Assembly (NCBI GenBank): GCA_029582265.1
Contig: CM055820.1
Coordinates: 19,626,212 to 19,690,211, forward strand
Source: Zoroaster sp. YZ-2022
Lineage: Eukaryota; Echinodermata; Asteroidea; Forcipulatida; Zoroasteridae
Reading direction: 5' to 3'
DNA: 64,000 nt
A program made the position numbers and the translations under genes. This document shows, one piece after another, positions 55,734 through 64,000 of the stretch. Every line of letters starts with the position of its first letter. The first letter of the stretch is position 1. The notes beneath the pieces were generated by a model, which was given only the letters and a program-made list of their open reading frames with translations, searched no databases and was not told where the DNA came from.

Positions 55734-56342
55734 ATGGAAGAAGTTGCTAAAATATTGTCTGAAAATCCACCCACGTTAAGCGCAACGCCCGATATAAACG
55801 ACGATGCGTTACTATTGAAGCAAAAACTACGAGATAAACGTCTTTTATCGGTCGTATCTGGAGGAGATTCTATCAAGTTTTTTGGTAAAGAGTATAGCGT
55901 TAGCGATATTGAATCGTTGAGTACGCAAGAGCGAGATGTATTGCTCACGCAATACGAAAACAAGTTGGGCCGTGATATAACGCAATCTTTAGGTAGCGCC
56001 ATTCTAACGTTATACGCTAAACTATTAGGATTTAGTTTAAATCGTATAGATTTGTACGGTCATAAATTTCAAATTGACGATGAAGGTAAATTAATTTCAG
56101 ATTTAGAAAAAGATCCGTTCATTTCGAGCATGCTTAGTACCGTAGCGTGCGAAATATATTACAAGTACGGTATGTTGATAGCGCCCATCAGCGCTTCGCT
56201 AATTACGGCAAAACATTTAAAAAGAAAAGAAGAATCTAGTATACATAATAAAAGAGATGGAAACGAACGAGCAGATTTCGCAACCGGAACCGATGCAACC
56301 GAAAACTTTTACGCCAAAGACCGTAACCCAACCAGCGACTAA
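55734..56342 (+). CDS. Hypothetical Polinton protein, 202 residues
   Basis: Not assigned to a family I can name. The sequence begins MEEVAKILSENPPTLSATPD, then a helical region with TQYENKLGRDITQSLGSAILTLYAKLLGF, and DLEKDPFISSMLSTVACEIYYKYGMLIAPISASLITAKHLK near 125-165, followed by a polar tail. The hydrophobic LIAPISASLITAKHL stretch could contact membrane. Its 3' end overlaps the next gene by 86 bp in another frame, so the terminal ~28 residues are doubly constrained. It follows the AATTAC box array and may be controlled by it. A short frame at 55,594-55,779 lies between but is low complexity and not credited. Confidence 0.6.
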   Translation: MEEVAKILSENPPTLSATPDINDDALLLKQKLRDKRLLSVVSGGDSIKFFGKEYSVSDIESLSTQERDVLLTQYENKLGRDITQSLGSAILTLYAKLLGFSLNRIDLYGHKFQIDDEGKLISDLEKDPFISSMLSTVACEIYYKYGMLIAPISASLITAKHLKRKEESSIHNKRDGNERADFATGTDATENFYAKDRNPTSD

Positions 56343-56634
56343 ACCAAAAAACCCAAACAGAGTCGCGGCTGGGAAAAGACTAGCCGAAATTAATAGGAAG
56401 AAAAAACTACAACTCGCTAAACCCGCTAAAAGCGTTAAAACGTCTCTCGAAAGCGAAGAAGCGCCTATTTATAAAGAAAACAACTCTACGAGCTACTATT
56501 ATATAGCTATTGGTTTAGCTATCGGAGGTATCGCTTATTTCTTGTTTAGAGAACCGACTACGATTAGAGAACCGACTACGATTAGAGAACCGACTACGAT
56601 TAGAGAACAACGAGTTGTTTTTGAAATGGAATAA
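56257..56634 (+). CDS. Basic single-pass membrane protein with REPTTI repeats
   Basis: A 125-residue protein of unknown function. It has a Pro/Thr/Gln-rich start, a strongly basic middle (NRVAAGKRLAEINRKKKLQLAKPAK; nuclear-localisation or nucleic-acid-binding type), one membrane helix (YYIAIGLAIGGIAYFLF) and three tandem REPTTI units encoded by an 18-bp DNA repeat (56,549-56,605). A virion protein linking the packaged DNA to an internal membrane would fit this layout, but that is inference. It overlaps the preceding gene by 86 bp. Confidence 0.55.
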   Translation: METNEQISQPEPMQPKTFTPKTVTQPATKPKNPNRVAAGKRLAEINRKKKLQLAKPAKSVKTSLESEEAPIYKENNSTSYYYIAIGLAIGGIAYFLFREPTTIREPTTIREPTTIREQRVVFEME

Positions 56635-56671
56635 AAGTTTTTTTTTAAATATTATATTTACAGTTATAAAT

Positions 56672-56929
56672 ATGCCTTCAATGCCAATAGAACCAGAAAC
56701 AATCGCAGATTCTGTTTATCACAGCCTCGTTTTTGGAGTTTTTATACTTTTATACAGTATGATCGGTAAAAAAGCATTAAGCGTAGAACCGGCCAACTTG
56801 GGAAAGTTAAGTGTAAAAGATGGGTTAAAACTCACCGTGACGGTCGCATTAGCCGGTGGAACTCAAACGGCGTTAGTTAAACGAGGAATTTTACCAGATT
56901 CGCTCATGCCTAAAAATCCTAATGAATAA
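56672..56929 (+). CDS. Small two-helix membrane protein, 85 residues
   Basis: The start at 56,672 (MPSMPIEPETIADSVYHSL) is chosen because upstream codons are a low-complexity leader from the AT-rich spacer. Two hydrophobic segments (VFGVFILLYSMIG; LKLTVTVALAGGTQTALV) surround a short polar loop, ending GILPDSLMPKNPNE. Function unknown; holin-like or membrane-scaffold roles are only guesses. Its stop overlaps the integrase start (ATGAATAA). Confidence 0.6.
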   Translation: MPSMPIEPETIADSVYHSLVFGVFILLYSMIGKKALSVEPANLGKLSVKDGLKLTVTVALAGGTQTALVKRGILPDSLMPKNPNE

Positions 56930-57941
56930 AAATATGTTGCACAATATTAAAATGAATGAGCTAAAACTTTCAAACGCTTATTATAGCGTAAAAGGATACT
57001 ACAAAGGTCAAGATGCAATCAGCAAGCTGACTAAAGAAACAAAGGTGAATGTAAAATTAGTTCGGCAGTGGATAAAAAAGCAAGCGCTGTGGCAAATTTA
57101 TTTACCCTATCCTAAATACATTCCAAGGCCTACCAGTAGTAATAGTACTTTCGCAAAACCAAACGAGGTTCATCAAGCAGATTTATTGTTTCTTCCGCAC
57201 GATGTAGTCGGTAGAATTACGTACAAATACGCGTTAACCGTCGTAGATGAAGCCAGTAGATTTAAAGAAGCGCAACCGTTAACGGATAAAACAGCTGCGC
57301 AAGTCGGTAACGCGTTTGAGAAAATTTATAAACGTTCGTTGTTGGTTTGGCCTAAAATTATAAAAGTCGATCCCGGAAAAGAATTCATGAGCAGCGTTAA
57401 CGCGTTGATGAGCAAACACGATGTAAAAATCCAAAGAAGCGAAGCTGGTAATCACAGAGCTCAGGGTATAGTGGAGCGATTTAATAAAACTTTGAGCGAA
57501 AGATTATTTTCGCATCAATACGGTCAAGAAATTGCTACCGATACGAGAAACAGAGAATGGGTTAAAAGATTACCTTTGGTCGTAAAAGCGTTAAACAACG
57601 AGACGACGCGACTGATTAATTTAAAACCCAAAGACGCGATTAAACTACGTAGCGTCGAGCAAAATCCAGCATCACCCGCGCTAAGCAAGAACGAAAAAAG
57701 AATCCCCAGCAACAGTTTAGTTCGGTATTTATACGCGCCTGGTGAAGCTGAAAAAGATACGAGGCGCAGAGCGACCGATCCTATATGGAGTATAAAAATT
57801 TATAGAATATCTAAAACGATGAAGGCTGCGAATCAACCCATATTGTATTATTTAGACGCGGGCCCCGCTCGTAGTTTTGTAAGAGAAGAAATACAAATTA
57901 TTCCTAGAGATACAATGAATCCACCAATCGTTAAACGTTAA
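56922..57941 (+). CDS. Retroviral-type DDE integrase
   Basis: A 339-residue integrase that would insert the element, producing the 6-bp target duplication. The N-terminal part is helical. The rve catalytic core carries D87 (HQADLLF), D150 (KVDPGKEF) and E185 (GIVERFNKTLSERL), the D,D-34/35-E arrangement. The C-terminal domain has DPIWSIKIYRISKT and a F-V-R-E-E end typical of Polinton integrases; no clear HHCC zinc motif was found. The frame is intact and complete. It is the last plus-strand gene and converges on the polymerase with an 18-bp gap. Confidence 0.9.
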   Translation: MNKNMLHNIKMNELKLSNAYYSVKGYYKGQDAISKLTKETKVNVKLVRQWIKKQALWQIYLPYPKYIPRPTSSNSTFAKPNEVHQADLLFLPHDVVGRITYKYALTVVDEASRFKEAQPLTDKTAAQVGNAFEKIYKRSLLVWPKIIKVDPGKEFMSSVNALMSKHDVKIQRSEAGNHRAQGIVERFNKTLSERLFSHQYGQEIATDTRNREWVKRLPLVVKALNNETTRLINLKPKDAIKLRSVEQNPASPALSKNEKRIPSNSLVRYLYAPGEAEKDTRRRATDPIWSIKIYRISKTMKAANQPILYYLDAGPARSFVREEIQIIPRDTMNPPIVKR

Positions 57942-57959
57942 TCAAGCATGCAATTGTAA

Positions 57960-60900
57960 TCATTCAATCATGCAATGACCGTAAGCTCGAGTGTGTATTC
58001 CGTTTTCTAAAATGTGTCTCTTTGTGTCTAGAGGAGATAGCGATATTTTAGTTATTCGAGTTGTATATAGTCTATGGTTTACATGCCTAATAAAATTCAT
58101 ATCGTGATGTAGAGTATTTTTAAACGATAAAACTTGTTTATATCGCTCGTGTTTAATCTGTTGCATTAAAACTTGTTTTTTAACTCCTTTAGCTTTTCTT
58201 ATTTCAGCTTTGTCCAAAGTAAGTATCGAATACATTTTGGGTCTTAAACAAACAACTTCAGAGATTACAGTTTTCGCACACTCGTCTTTCATTTTACCGA
58301 TAATCTTTTTATTGTCTTCAGAAAATAGAAAATGACTCTTGTCATAATTACTAAAATCGTACAAGTGTTTGTCCTTTTCCATATCTTTATATACATCTTT
58401 CGTTTTAATTTCCAACAATAAGCTATCCGTATCCGTGTAAATCAACTCACAATCGTTATTGTACTTGCTTTTTAAATGATTGTAATAAAAATCGTACATG
58501 AAAGCTTTAGATATATCCAATATGCTCATTCCTACGTAAACTGGCCGGTTGAGAACGAGTTTTGTTTTGTGCATGTGAATCGCTACTAGATCGTTATCGA
58601 AAATCCTAGCCTCTGCAAAATTTGGTTTCGCGATGAGCGAACGAATTAAATTGTCTTGTTTTTCATCGTTTAGCCGTTTTAAATTTACGTTGACGCGTTT
58701 TCGTACATTTTCCATCGTTTTTCCAAAAACTGAATTGTTCATGAGTTTAAACAAATCTTTTTCAAAATCACTCGCCGCTTCTTTTCTGAGTAGAGTGTTT
58801 TTATCGATGTACGATTTCATCCAACACGATTCGTTAAATTCTAAAACTTTGTGAATTTTAGTCATCTTCATGCCGAGTTGTAAATACAATAGTAAATTAC
58901 GATAATGAAGCACGTACTTTTTCTTGTCGTATAAATTTGGTACTAATTTAACAACGTTTGGAGCCGGCTTGCCGGTTAGCAACTCGTGTTGATAGTCGCT
59001 CATCCATTCTTTCGGTACTATCAACGACTCTGGCGCTAGTGGAAATGCGTTGTGAGAATCGTGTAAAATGGTTGGATATTCTAAATCAACTTGTAAAATG
59101 TATCCTTTATTGTTGCTAAATCCTCGCTTCTCGAGTCGCTCAATTTGTTTTTGCGATAACCATTTGAAATTACCGGTCGGTAAAGGTTGACTCATGGCGT
59201 AGCCGTATAAATTATTAGCGTCCAAGTACGTAATGTAACTCGACGGAATCGTTTTATCGTAGTCGTCTAAATACGCGTTGTTTGCTTTCGCGTATCGTTT
59301 ACTCACCATGCACGTTCCTCCGCGCGTGCCTTTTTCAATAAACAAATGCATGTCGATATCGGTAAACAAATCTAAAGTTTGTTTAGAATGTTTCAACAAA
59401 GCGTCCCAACTTAGCCCAGGACTCGTATAATAATTAGCCGGATCCAAACCGTACTGTTTTAAACAAGTATTACGAAAGTTTTCAAATACGTCCGCCAACA
59501 AGCAAGTATCGGTACGCACGTACAAATCGTGATAATCTCTAAATTTTACAATCAAACTCGTTGTAAACGTTTTAGCGTGCTCGTATTGTTGTTTAGTAAT
59601 GTGACTATCGTTTAAACTGCTGTAAAAACATTTTATTGAAGGAAGTTGCGTTTCTTTGAAACGTTCAAAACTATCCATGTACTCGTAAGGATAAATACCC
59701 TTGCTTATCAACAGATTAAATTTTTCCGAGGAGGGTTCGAGTTTTAATGTAATTGGAAAAGAATCGTTTGATTTTACGAGTTTGTCCAACGAAGCTAGTA
59801 AAAATTGAGCGCTGTCTATAAATCGTAGTTGATTAATACTAAAAGAAATATACTTTTCGATATTGTTTGGAATACACGTTAGATTTCCGGTCGTTTGACC
59901 AGCGGCCTGCATAATGAGATGAGAGTCGTAACCTCGCAAATTATGAAATACGACCGGAATAAAGGTTTTGTTTGGTTTTATACTTAGTTTTAAATTACAA
60001 TAATTATGCGCAGCGCCTCTATATTTTCCGGTAATGTGACAATGATCCCTCACCTTTTTACAGTCGTCTTTAAAAAACTTCTTTTCGCATATCAAACACT
60101 CGCTAGCAGAGTCGTAATCTTGCTCGTCTTCTTTAGTCATGTTTAATTTTTTAGGATTTTTAAATATCTCGTTGATCTTTTCTTCTTCTTTTTGTAATTC
60201 ATTTAAAAAATGTTTAGATGCGTCTTCTCCCCTATACGTAACGGGGAAACTACTTTTACCATCGCAACAAACAACGACGTACGAATAACCGCAAACGACG
60301 TGTTCTTGTAGTTTTTTAGTATTGGTAGAGTTTTCGTCAACAATCTTTACGATAATGCTTTCAAAGTCGGCGTATATTACGAATGGAACTTTCATCTTTT
60401 TATGAAAATTTATAAACTTTATTTTATCGTTTTTACCCTTTTCAGGCATTACGATAGTTGATGGTCTGTCGTTTATACCCTTACACATTTTTACGTGGTT
60501 TTCGAGATACTCTCCCGTCGAAAAACCTTGCAAACATCTCAAACAAAAATGCTTACGAGTATTGTGTTTAGTTTGATCGTAAAGTAATTTATTCACATCT
60601 TTAATCCAAACGTAGTGAGATTTTTCTTCTTTATGAATCAATAGTAAATTTATGCGATCTATCTCTGCCGGTTGATCGCTTATCTCGTAAACGATTATCG
60701 TTTTTGACTCGCAACCGAAAACGTTTATCGCTATATTGTTTTGTTTTTCTACTCGTTTAATTTGATTAATCGGCGTAGGTGCGTCAATGTTGTTAAAATT
60801 AAAACCATCCTCTATTGGGTACTTGTTCGTTCTATAAACATGATCGCTCGCGGGAAAACGATGAGCGCGCAAAGCCCATCGCAAACAATCATCGTCTTTG

Positions 60901-61697
60901 TTTTTTACGTTGATGCAAGCTTTTTTATTTTTAATATAATCGCATAGCTCGATATAAGAACCTCCTCTTAGAGGTTGATATTTCGCGATTCTTAGATTCA
61001 TTTCTTCGACACGATCTACTATGAATCCACTACCCTCTCGAGTGTATTTTTCTAAAGCTTCTTGAATTTGTGAAATTGTCGTATCGAGTTCATTTTCGAT
61101 ATTGTTTAAATTCAATAAAACAATTTGCTTTTTATTATGAAAACTTGGTTCAACAAAATCGTCCGTGCCGGCCAAGTTTACTTTACGTAATTTAACGCGT
61201 ATAAATATCATAAACTTGAACGCTTTAAAATCCCTCAAGTCTTTAGTCAACTCGGCGATAATCTTTGGTTTTACAGCTCTCCAAAAAACATTTAAATCTT
61301 TTTCTTTGCTGTGATTCAACGGAACATTCATTACATGTTCGCGTAAATAACTACCACCGCTAATAAAAGGGTTAAATTTCAACTCGGTTTCTCTACCGTA
61401 AAACCTTTTAATAGCGTTAATGTAGTCTTTTTTAATCAACCGCTCGTTCGCTCCCGAGCCTCGTAGCGGTAGCTCAATATTTTCGAGCGCTACGCGCTCT
61501 CGTAATTCCGCTAAATTTAATTCATATAATGGCTTTCGTTTTTGTTGATTTAAATGTTTTTTAACCGCGTTGTACCAACTGCGTTTATCTACTTTATTCT
61601 TACTGTTTTGCACGAGAATTAATCGACCAATGCGTTGTCGCGCAAAATCTTTCAATTCTCTCAATGTCCATTTCGATAAATATTTCGTTCTCTCCAT
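57960..61697 (-). CDS. polB: Protein-primed family B DNA polymerase
   Basis: A 1,245-residue replicative polymerase that would copy the linear element from its ends by protein priming. The N-terminus has two SAP-like segments (about 9-48 and 57-98), an INVKNKDDDC/WALRAH block (262-279) seen in this polymerase type, and a C385-C388-H401-C405 zinc finger. Exo I is YADFES (about 442-447). A second Cys/His cluster (534-567, DHCHITGKYRGAAHNYCNL) precedes Exo II FHNLRGYDSH (584-593). Exo III includes RTDTCLLADVF (728-738). Palm motifs are LDANNLYGYAM (825-835), NNSVFGKTMEN (987-997) and YTDTDS (1,087-1,092). All catalytic residues are in place. The first four codons lie in the terminal repeat. No terminal protein gene was recognised separately; it may be the N-terminal region. 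Confidence 0.95.
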   Translation of the reverse strand: MERTKYLSKWTLRELKDFARQRIGRLILVQNSKNKVDKRSWYNAVKKHLNQQKRKPLYELNLAELRERVALENIELPLRGSGANERLIKKDYINAIKRFYGRETELKFNPFISGGSYLREHVMNVPLNHSKEKDLNVFWRAVKPKIIAELTKDLRDFKAFKFMIFIRVKLRKVNLAGTDDFVEPSFHNKKQIVLLNLNNIENELDTTISQIQEALEKYTREGSGFIVDRVEEMNLRIAKYQPLRGGSYIELCDYIKNKKACINVKNKDDDCLRWALRAHRFPASDHVYRTNKYPIEDGFNFNNIDAPTPINQIKRVEKQNNIAINVFGCESKTIIVYEISDQPAEIDRINLLLIHKEEKSHYVWIKDVNKLLYDQTKHNTRKHFCLRCLQGFSTGEYLENHVKMCKGINDRPSTIVMPEKGKNDKIKFINFHKKMKVPFVIYADFESIIVKIVDENSTNTKKLQEHVVCGYSYVVVCCDGKSSFPVTYRGEDASKHFLNELQKEEEKINEIFKNPKKLNMTKEDEQDYDSASECLICEKKFFKDDCKKVRDHCHITGKYRGAAHNYCNLKLSIKPNKTFIPVVFHNLRGYDSHLIMQAAGQTTGNLTCIPNNIEKYISFSINQLRFIDSAQFLLASLDKLVKSNDSFPITLKLEPSSEKFNLLISKGIYPYEYMDSFERFKETQLPSIKCFYSSLNDSHITKQQYEHAKTFTTSLIVKFRDYHDLYVRTDTCLLADVFENFRNTCLKQYGLDPANYYTSPGLSWDALLKHSKQTLDLFTDIDMHLFIEKGTRGGTCMVSKRYAKANNAYLDDYDKTIPSSYITYLDANNLYGYAMSQPLPTGNFKWLSQKQIERLEKRGFSNNKGYILQVDLEYPTILHDSHNAFPLAPESLIVPKEWMSDYQHELLTGKPAPNVVKLVPNLYDKKKYVLHYRNLLLYLQLGMKMTKIHKVLEFNESCWMKSYIDKNTLLRKEAASDFEKDLFKLMNNSVFGKTMENVRKRVNVNLKRLNDEKQDNLIRSLIAKPNFAEARIFDNDLVAIHMHKTKLVLNRPVYVGMSILDISKAFMYDFYYNHLKSKYNNDCELIYTDTDSLLLEIKTKDVYKDMEKDKHLYDFSNYDKSHFLFSEDNKKIIGKMKDECAKTVISEVVCLRPKMYSILTLDKAEIRKAKGVKKQVLMQQIKHERYKQVLSFKNTLHHDMNFIRHVNHRLYTTRITKISLSPLDTKRHILENGIHTRAYGHCMIE

Positions 61698-62128
61698 CTT
61701 TATTATTAAACAAGATAATATATATTCGTTATTTCACTTTTTAAACTACGCTATCTCACTTTTATAAGTACGGTTTTTAAAATACACTCTTGGCCTCATC
61801 GATTTTTTGATGAGGCTACCTCATTTTAAGGGAGTTTCCCTTTAAAAATGATTTTTAAAGTTGGCCCTCTTTTTTTTTTTTTTTTTTAAATCAGTGAAGT
61901 TTAAATTGGTTTTAAACAAAATAAAACCAAATTCGAAAAATAATCCCCTACTACTACCCAGCGAATTTGACCCAAAATATCTTTTTTAGAAACAAAAGAT
62001 ATTTTTTAAATATGTTTTTAGAAATCGTTTTTTTTAATTCGTAAAAACCCCCTACTACTACCCAGCGAATTTGACCCAAAATATCTTTTTTAAGTAGGTG
62101 GGCCAGGACCCCCATCTGACATACTACT
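61685..62128 (-). repeat. Right terminal inverted repeat of the Polinton
   Basis: Complement of 45,425-45,870, two bases shorter through an A-run difference. It carries the polymerase start codon and first codons, the hairpins and the internal sub-repeat in mirror order. Confidence 0.95.
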
Positions 62129-62254
62129 ATAGCAGTCATCAAGAGAAATGAAAAGACCAACTGTCCAGCTCCTAATTGTTAATCTAATCAAACAGTTACG
62201 TCATCAGTTGAGGCCGTCAGGCAAAGCAAGTATATTGTATACACTAGTAGTATA

Positions 62255-62366
62255 TGTGCCGCATTACGTACCCGGTTTGTGGAGCGTTGTGTGCAGTTTT
62301 TGTGGATCTTGCCACCGAACAAAAACTGCACACAACGCTCCACAAAACCGTACGTAATGCGGCACA
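62255..62366. repeat. Long near-perfect hairpin, 48-49 bp arms
   Basis: TGTGCCGCATTACGTAC... (62,255-62,303) pairs with 62,319-62,366, differing only around CCCGG/CCG-type bases near the outer third. The loop is 15 bases. It includes GTGGAGCGTTGTGTGCAG, a word related to the GTGCAGTTTGTGTGCAG and CACACAAACTGCACAC repeats nearby. Confidence 0.75.
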
Positions 62367-62388
62367 CAAAATTAGACTAAGGGCGCAG

Positions 62389-63230
62389 GCGCGCGCGTGA
62401 CTCCCTCCACACAAAATACTTACTCCCTCCTCACAAAATACTGACGTCATTTCGGCCAAGTAAAAAAAATTGTGTTACATTTTTTTATTTTTTTTTTATT
62501 TTTTTTATGACGTCATTTCGGCCAAGTAAAAAAAAATTGTGTTACCACTGCTCCACCTTCTCCGTGTGCAGTTTGTGTGCAGTGATTTTGTGCAGTTTGT
62601 AATGGCAAGATCCACGGCAAGATCCACGGCAAGATCCACAATGCTCCACAATGCTCCACAAACGAGGTCAAGATGCTGTATCCTACATGATTGAAATTTT
62701 TCATGATTGAAATTTTTTTTTCAATTTTTTATTTTTTTTATTTTTTATGGCCAACAATTACACCTCAATTGCTCCACAACGCAGGTCAATTTGCTGCATA
62801 TAAATTTTTGGTCAAGGGCGCGCGCGTGAGACACGTCTGGGCGCGCGCAAAATCAGTTTGTGTGGTGGAGAATACATAATACATATATATACATATACAT
62901 ATATATATACATATATATATATCCTCCTCAATGCAAGATTCCCTGGCGCGCGCGTGACTCCCTCCACACAAACTGCACACAAGTTCCTCCCCTTGCCTCC
63001 TTCATCTCTGCACACAAAATACTTACTCCAAAAAAAGTGGTTAATATGTGGATTGGCCAAATGATTTTGCTCACTTCAATCCCACCACAAATGAGGTCAA
63101 GATACGCCACACATGTCTGGCGCGCGCGTGACTCCCTCCACACAAAACTGCACACAACTCAATCCCTCCACAATCAAGGTCAAGATTCCCTGGCGCGCGC
63201 GTGACTCCCTCCACACAAAACTGCACACAA
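62389..63230. repeat. Dispersed GC-rich motif, four copies
   Basis: GCGCGCGCGTGACTCCCTCC followed by ACACAAA recurs near 62,389, 62,945, 63,118 and 63,192, three times followed by CTGCACACAA. Between copies lie T-runs, TATACA repeats (62,878-62,922) and short tandem CAAGATCCACGG units (62,605-62,640). No gene is supported. Confidence 0.6.
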
Positions 63231-63249
63231 GTTCTTCCCCTTGCCTCCC

Positions 63250-63752
63250 TGCAATAAGTATTATCAATTTGCCATATGTTGTTGTATTTTTGAAGATACT
63301 AAAGGACACCAAATAATAATTTAATGATTTAATTGTTAATTTGAAATCAAGTTTAGTATGAACGTGAGCCATGTTTGTACTGTGTTTGACGCAGTAGCAC
63401 ATCATGTTGGTGTTGAAGCTTACGATGGAATGGACGAGGACATGGACTCTATCATAACTGATATTCTGAATGAATGGAACTCTGAACCTATGAACATTGT
63501 TGACACTTTCTACGATAGAAACTCGCGAATTCTCCCGTTTCATGTCGTGAACGAGGTCATGGAATTAAATGGACTTGTTTAATTGAACACTTTGAACAGA
63601 ACGCAAAGGTTAGAAGACGATTATTTTAGTTCATTCATCTGCAATAAGTATTATCAATTTGCCATATGTTGTTGTTGTATTTTTGAAGATAGTTCTTCTA
63701 TTACAGATACTAAAGGACACCAAATAATTTAATGATTTAATTGTTAATTTGA
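63250..63752. repeat. Direct repeat (~95-112 bp) bracketing a small ORF
   Basis: CTGCAATAAGTATTATCAAT...TTTGAAGAT..ACTAAAGGACACCAAATAA occurs at about 63,250-63,344 and 63,641-63,752, the second copy with a short insertion near 63,690. The unit offset is about 391 bp, so this is a partial tandem duplication or a small mobile unit. Confidence 0.65.
63358..63582 (+). CDS. Small acidic hypothetical protein, 74 residues
   Basis: An ATG-to-stop frame (MNVSHVCTVFDAVAHHVGVE...) is acidic, of balanced composition and not repeat-derived, unlike other short frames nearby. No family is recognised and no paralogue is visible in the window. It could be a chance frame or an exon. It lies exactly between the direct repeats at 63,250-63,344 and 63,641-63,752. 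From 63,753 to the window end nothing is recognised. Confidence 0.25.
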   Translation: MNVSHVCTVFDAVAHHVGVEAYDGMDEDMDSIITDILNEWNSEPMNIVDTFYDRNSRILPFHVVNEVMELNGLV

Positions 63753-64000
63753 ACGTGGACCCCTTTGAATAAAAAAAATAGTTGTTTTATAAGTTACAAT
63801 GTTGAGAAAAACATTTTGAGAAATTTCCATACATTAAAAGTTTTCAGTCTTTAAGTCTGTTGTTAAAACTTTGAACATGTTAAAACAATTCAAAATGAAT
63901 GTACGTGATCAGTTGAAGTTGAATTAAAAAGTACAGTTATTTGCTTGCTTGAAAAAGAATAACGCTTGTTCTCATACCTTTTTGTAGTGTTTTTATTTAT

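Larger units (their letters stand above)
45425..62128. mobile_element. Polinton/Maverick element, 16.7 kb
   Basis: Nearly identical inverted repeats beginning AGTAGTATGTCAGATGGGGG bound the element. ATAGC flanks both sides (45,420-45,424; 62,129-62,133), and a sixth matching base is ambiguous with the end itself, consistent with the 6-bp duplication of Polintons. Inside are the hallmark genes: protein-primed DNA polymerase B, retroviral-type integrase, packaging ATPase, double-jelly-roll major capsid and penton-like minor capsid. Gene order by strand is + + / four - / + / three - / six + / polymerase -. Only two genes are broken, each by a single frame change. High end identity and an intact 1,245-residue polymerase indicate recent insertion. 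It codes for a virus-like particle in principle, but production of virions is not shown by sequence. Confidence 0.95.

Noticed and set aside
55594..55779. 61-residue frame after the AATTAC box array
   Set aside because: It runs into a TATATA/T-run low-complexity stretch and overlaps the better supported gene at 55,734; only its first ~24 codons look protein-like.
56615..56671. Longer N-terminus for the 85-residue membrane protein
   Set aside because: The extra codons come from the AT-rich spacer and overlap the previous stop; the start at 56,672 is better.
62786..63204. Several short frames on both strands
   Set aside because: They cross the GC-rich repeated motif and TATACA repeats and have repeat-derived compositions.

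Overview
The window looks like AT-rich nuclear DNA from a marine invertebrate, most likely a non-vertebrate deuterostome such as an echinoderm. This is an inference from dispersed tRNA-derived SINEs, Penelope, Kolobok-, Harbinger- and hAT-type elements, a large (AAC)n array, and a locally expanded family of intronless rhodopsin-like GPCR genes. No species-diagnostic single-copy gene is present.

Region 1 (1-39,400) is a tandem array of GPCR units, all on the minus strand. Each unit has a ~1 kb 3' flank, a single-exon receptor and a ~1-2 kb 5' flank, and the flanks are clearly paralogous between units. Two receptors are intact (13,103-14,347; 27,207-28,445). One is intact except for a single missing base in an A-run (38,067-39,319). 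One stops before TM6 next to the window edge (5-964). The others are a two-frameshift pseudogene (8,750-9,963), a TM6-TM7 remnant (17,032-17,333), a unit with no gene (around 23,690) and a 3'-truncated pseudogene interrupted by a hAT-like element (31,855-34,072). Comparing unit copies gives natural empty sites for several insertions: a Harbinger-like MITE at 11,357-12,130 (TAA target), a ~270 bp insert at 14,915-15,186 and a SINE at 24,677-25,012. A Penelope-like retroelement (20,035-23,143) lies between ~520 bp inverted arms, and a 686 bp TTAA element with a THAP relic sits inside one arm.

Region 2 (39,400-45,424) has no gene I can support. It holds small inverted-repeat elements and diverged tandem repeats.

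Region 3 (45,425-62,128) is a 16.7 kb Polinton/Maverick element with nearly identical ~445 bp terminal inverted repeats and a 5-6 bp target duplication. It encodes a protein-primed family B DNA polymerase, a retroviral-type integrase, a double-jelly-roll major capsid protein, a penton-like minor capsid protein, an A32/FtsK-type packaging ATPase (frameshifted) and about ten further proteins, several membrane-anchored and two duplicated. Its genes form alternating strand blocks. Two divergent junctions are AT palindromes touching start codons, both end genes start inside the inverted repeats and share their first four codons (MERT), and an array of eight AATTAC boxes spaced 21-22 or 33 bp precedes the late-half genes. 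I recognised no protease. This is the most complete and unusual system in the window.

Region 4 (62,129-64,000) is repeat-rich host DNA with a 48-49 bp-arm hairpin, a dispersed GC-rich motif and a direct repeat bracketing a small ORF.
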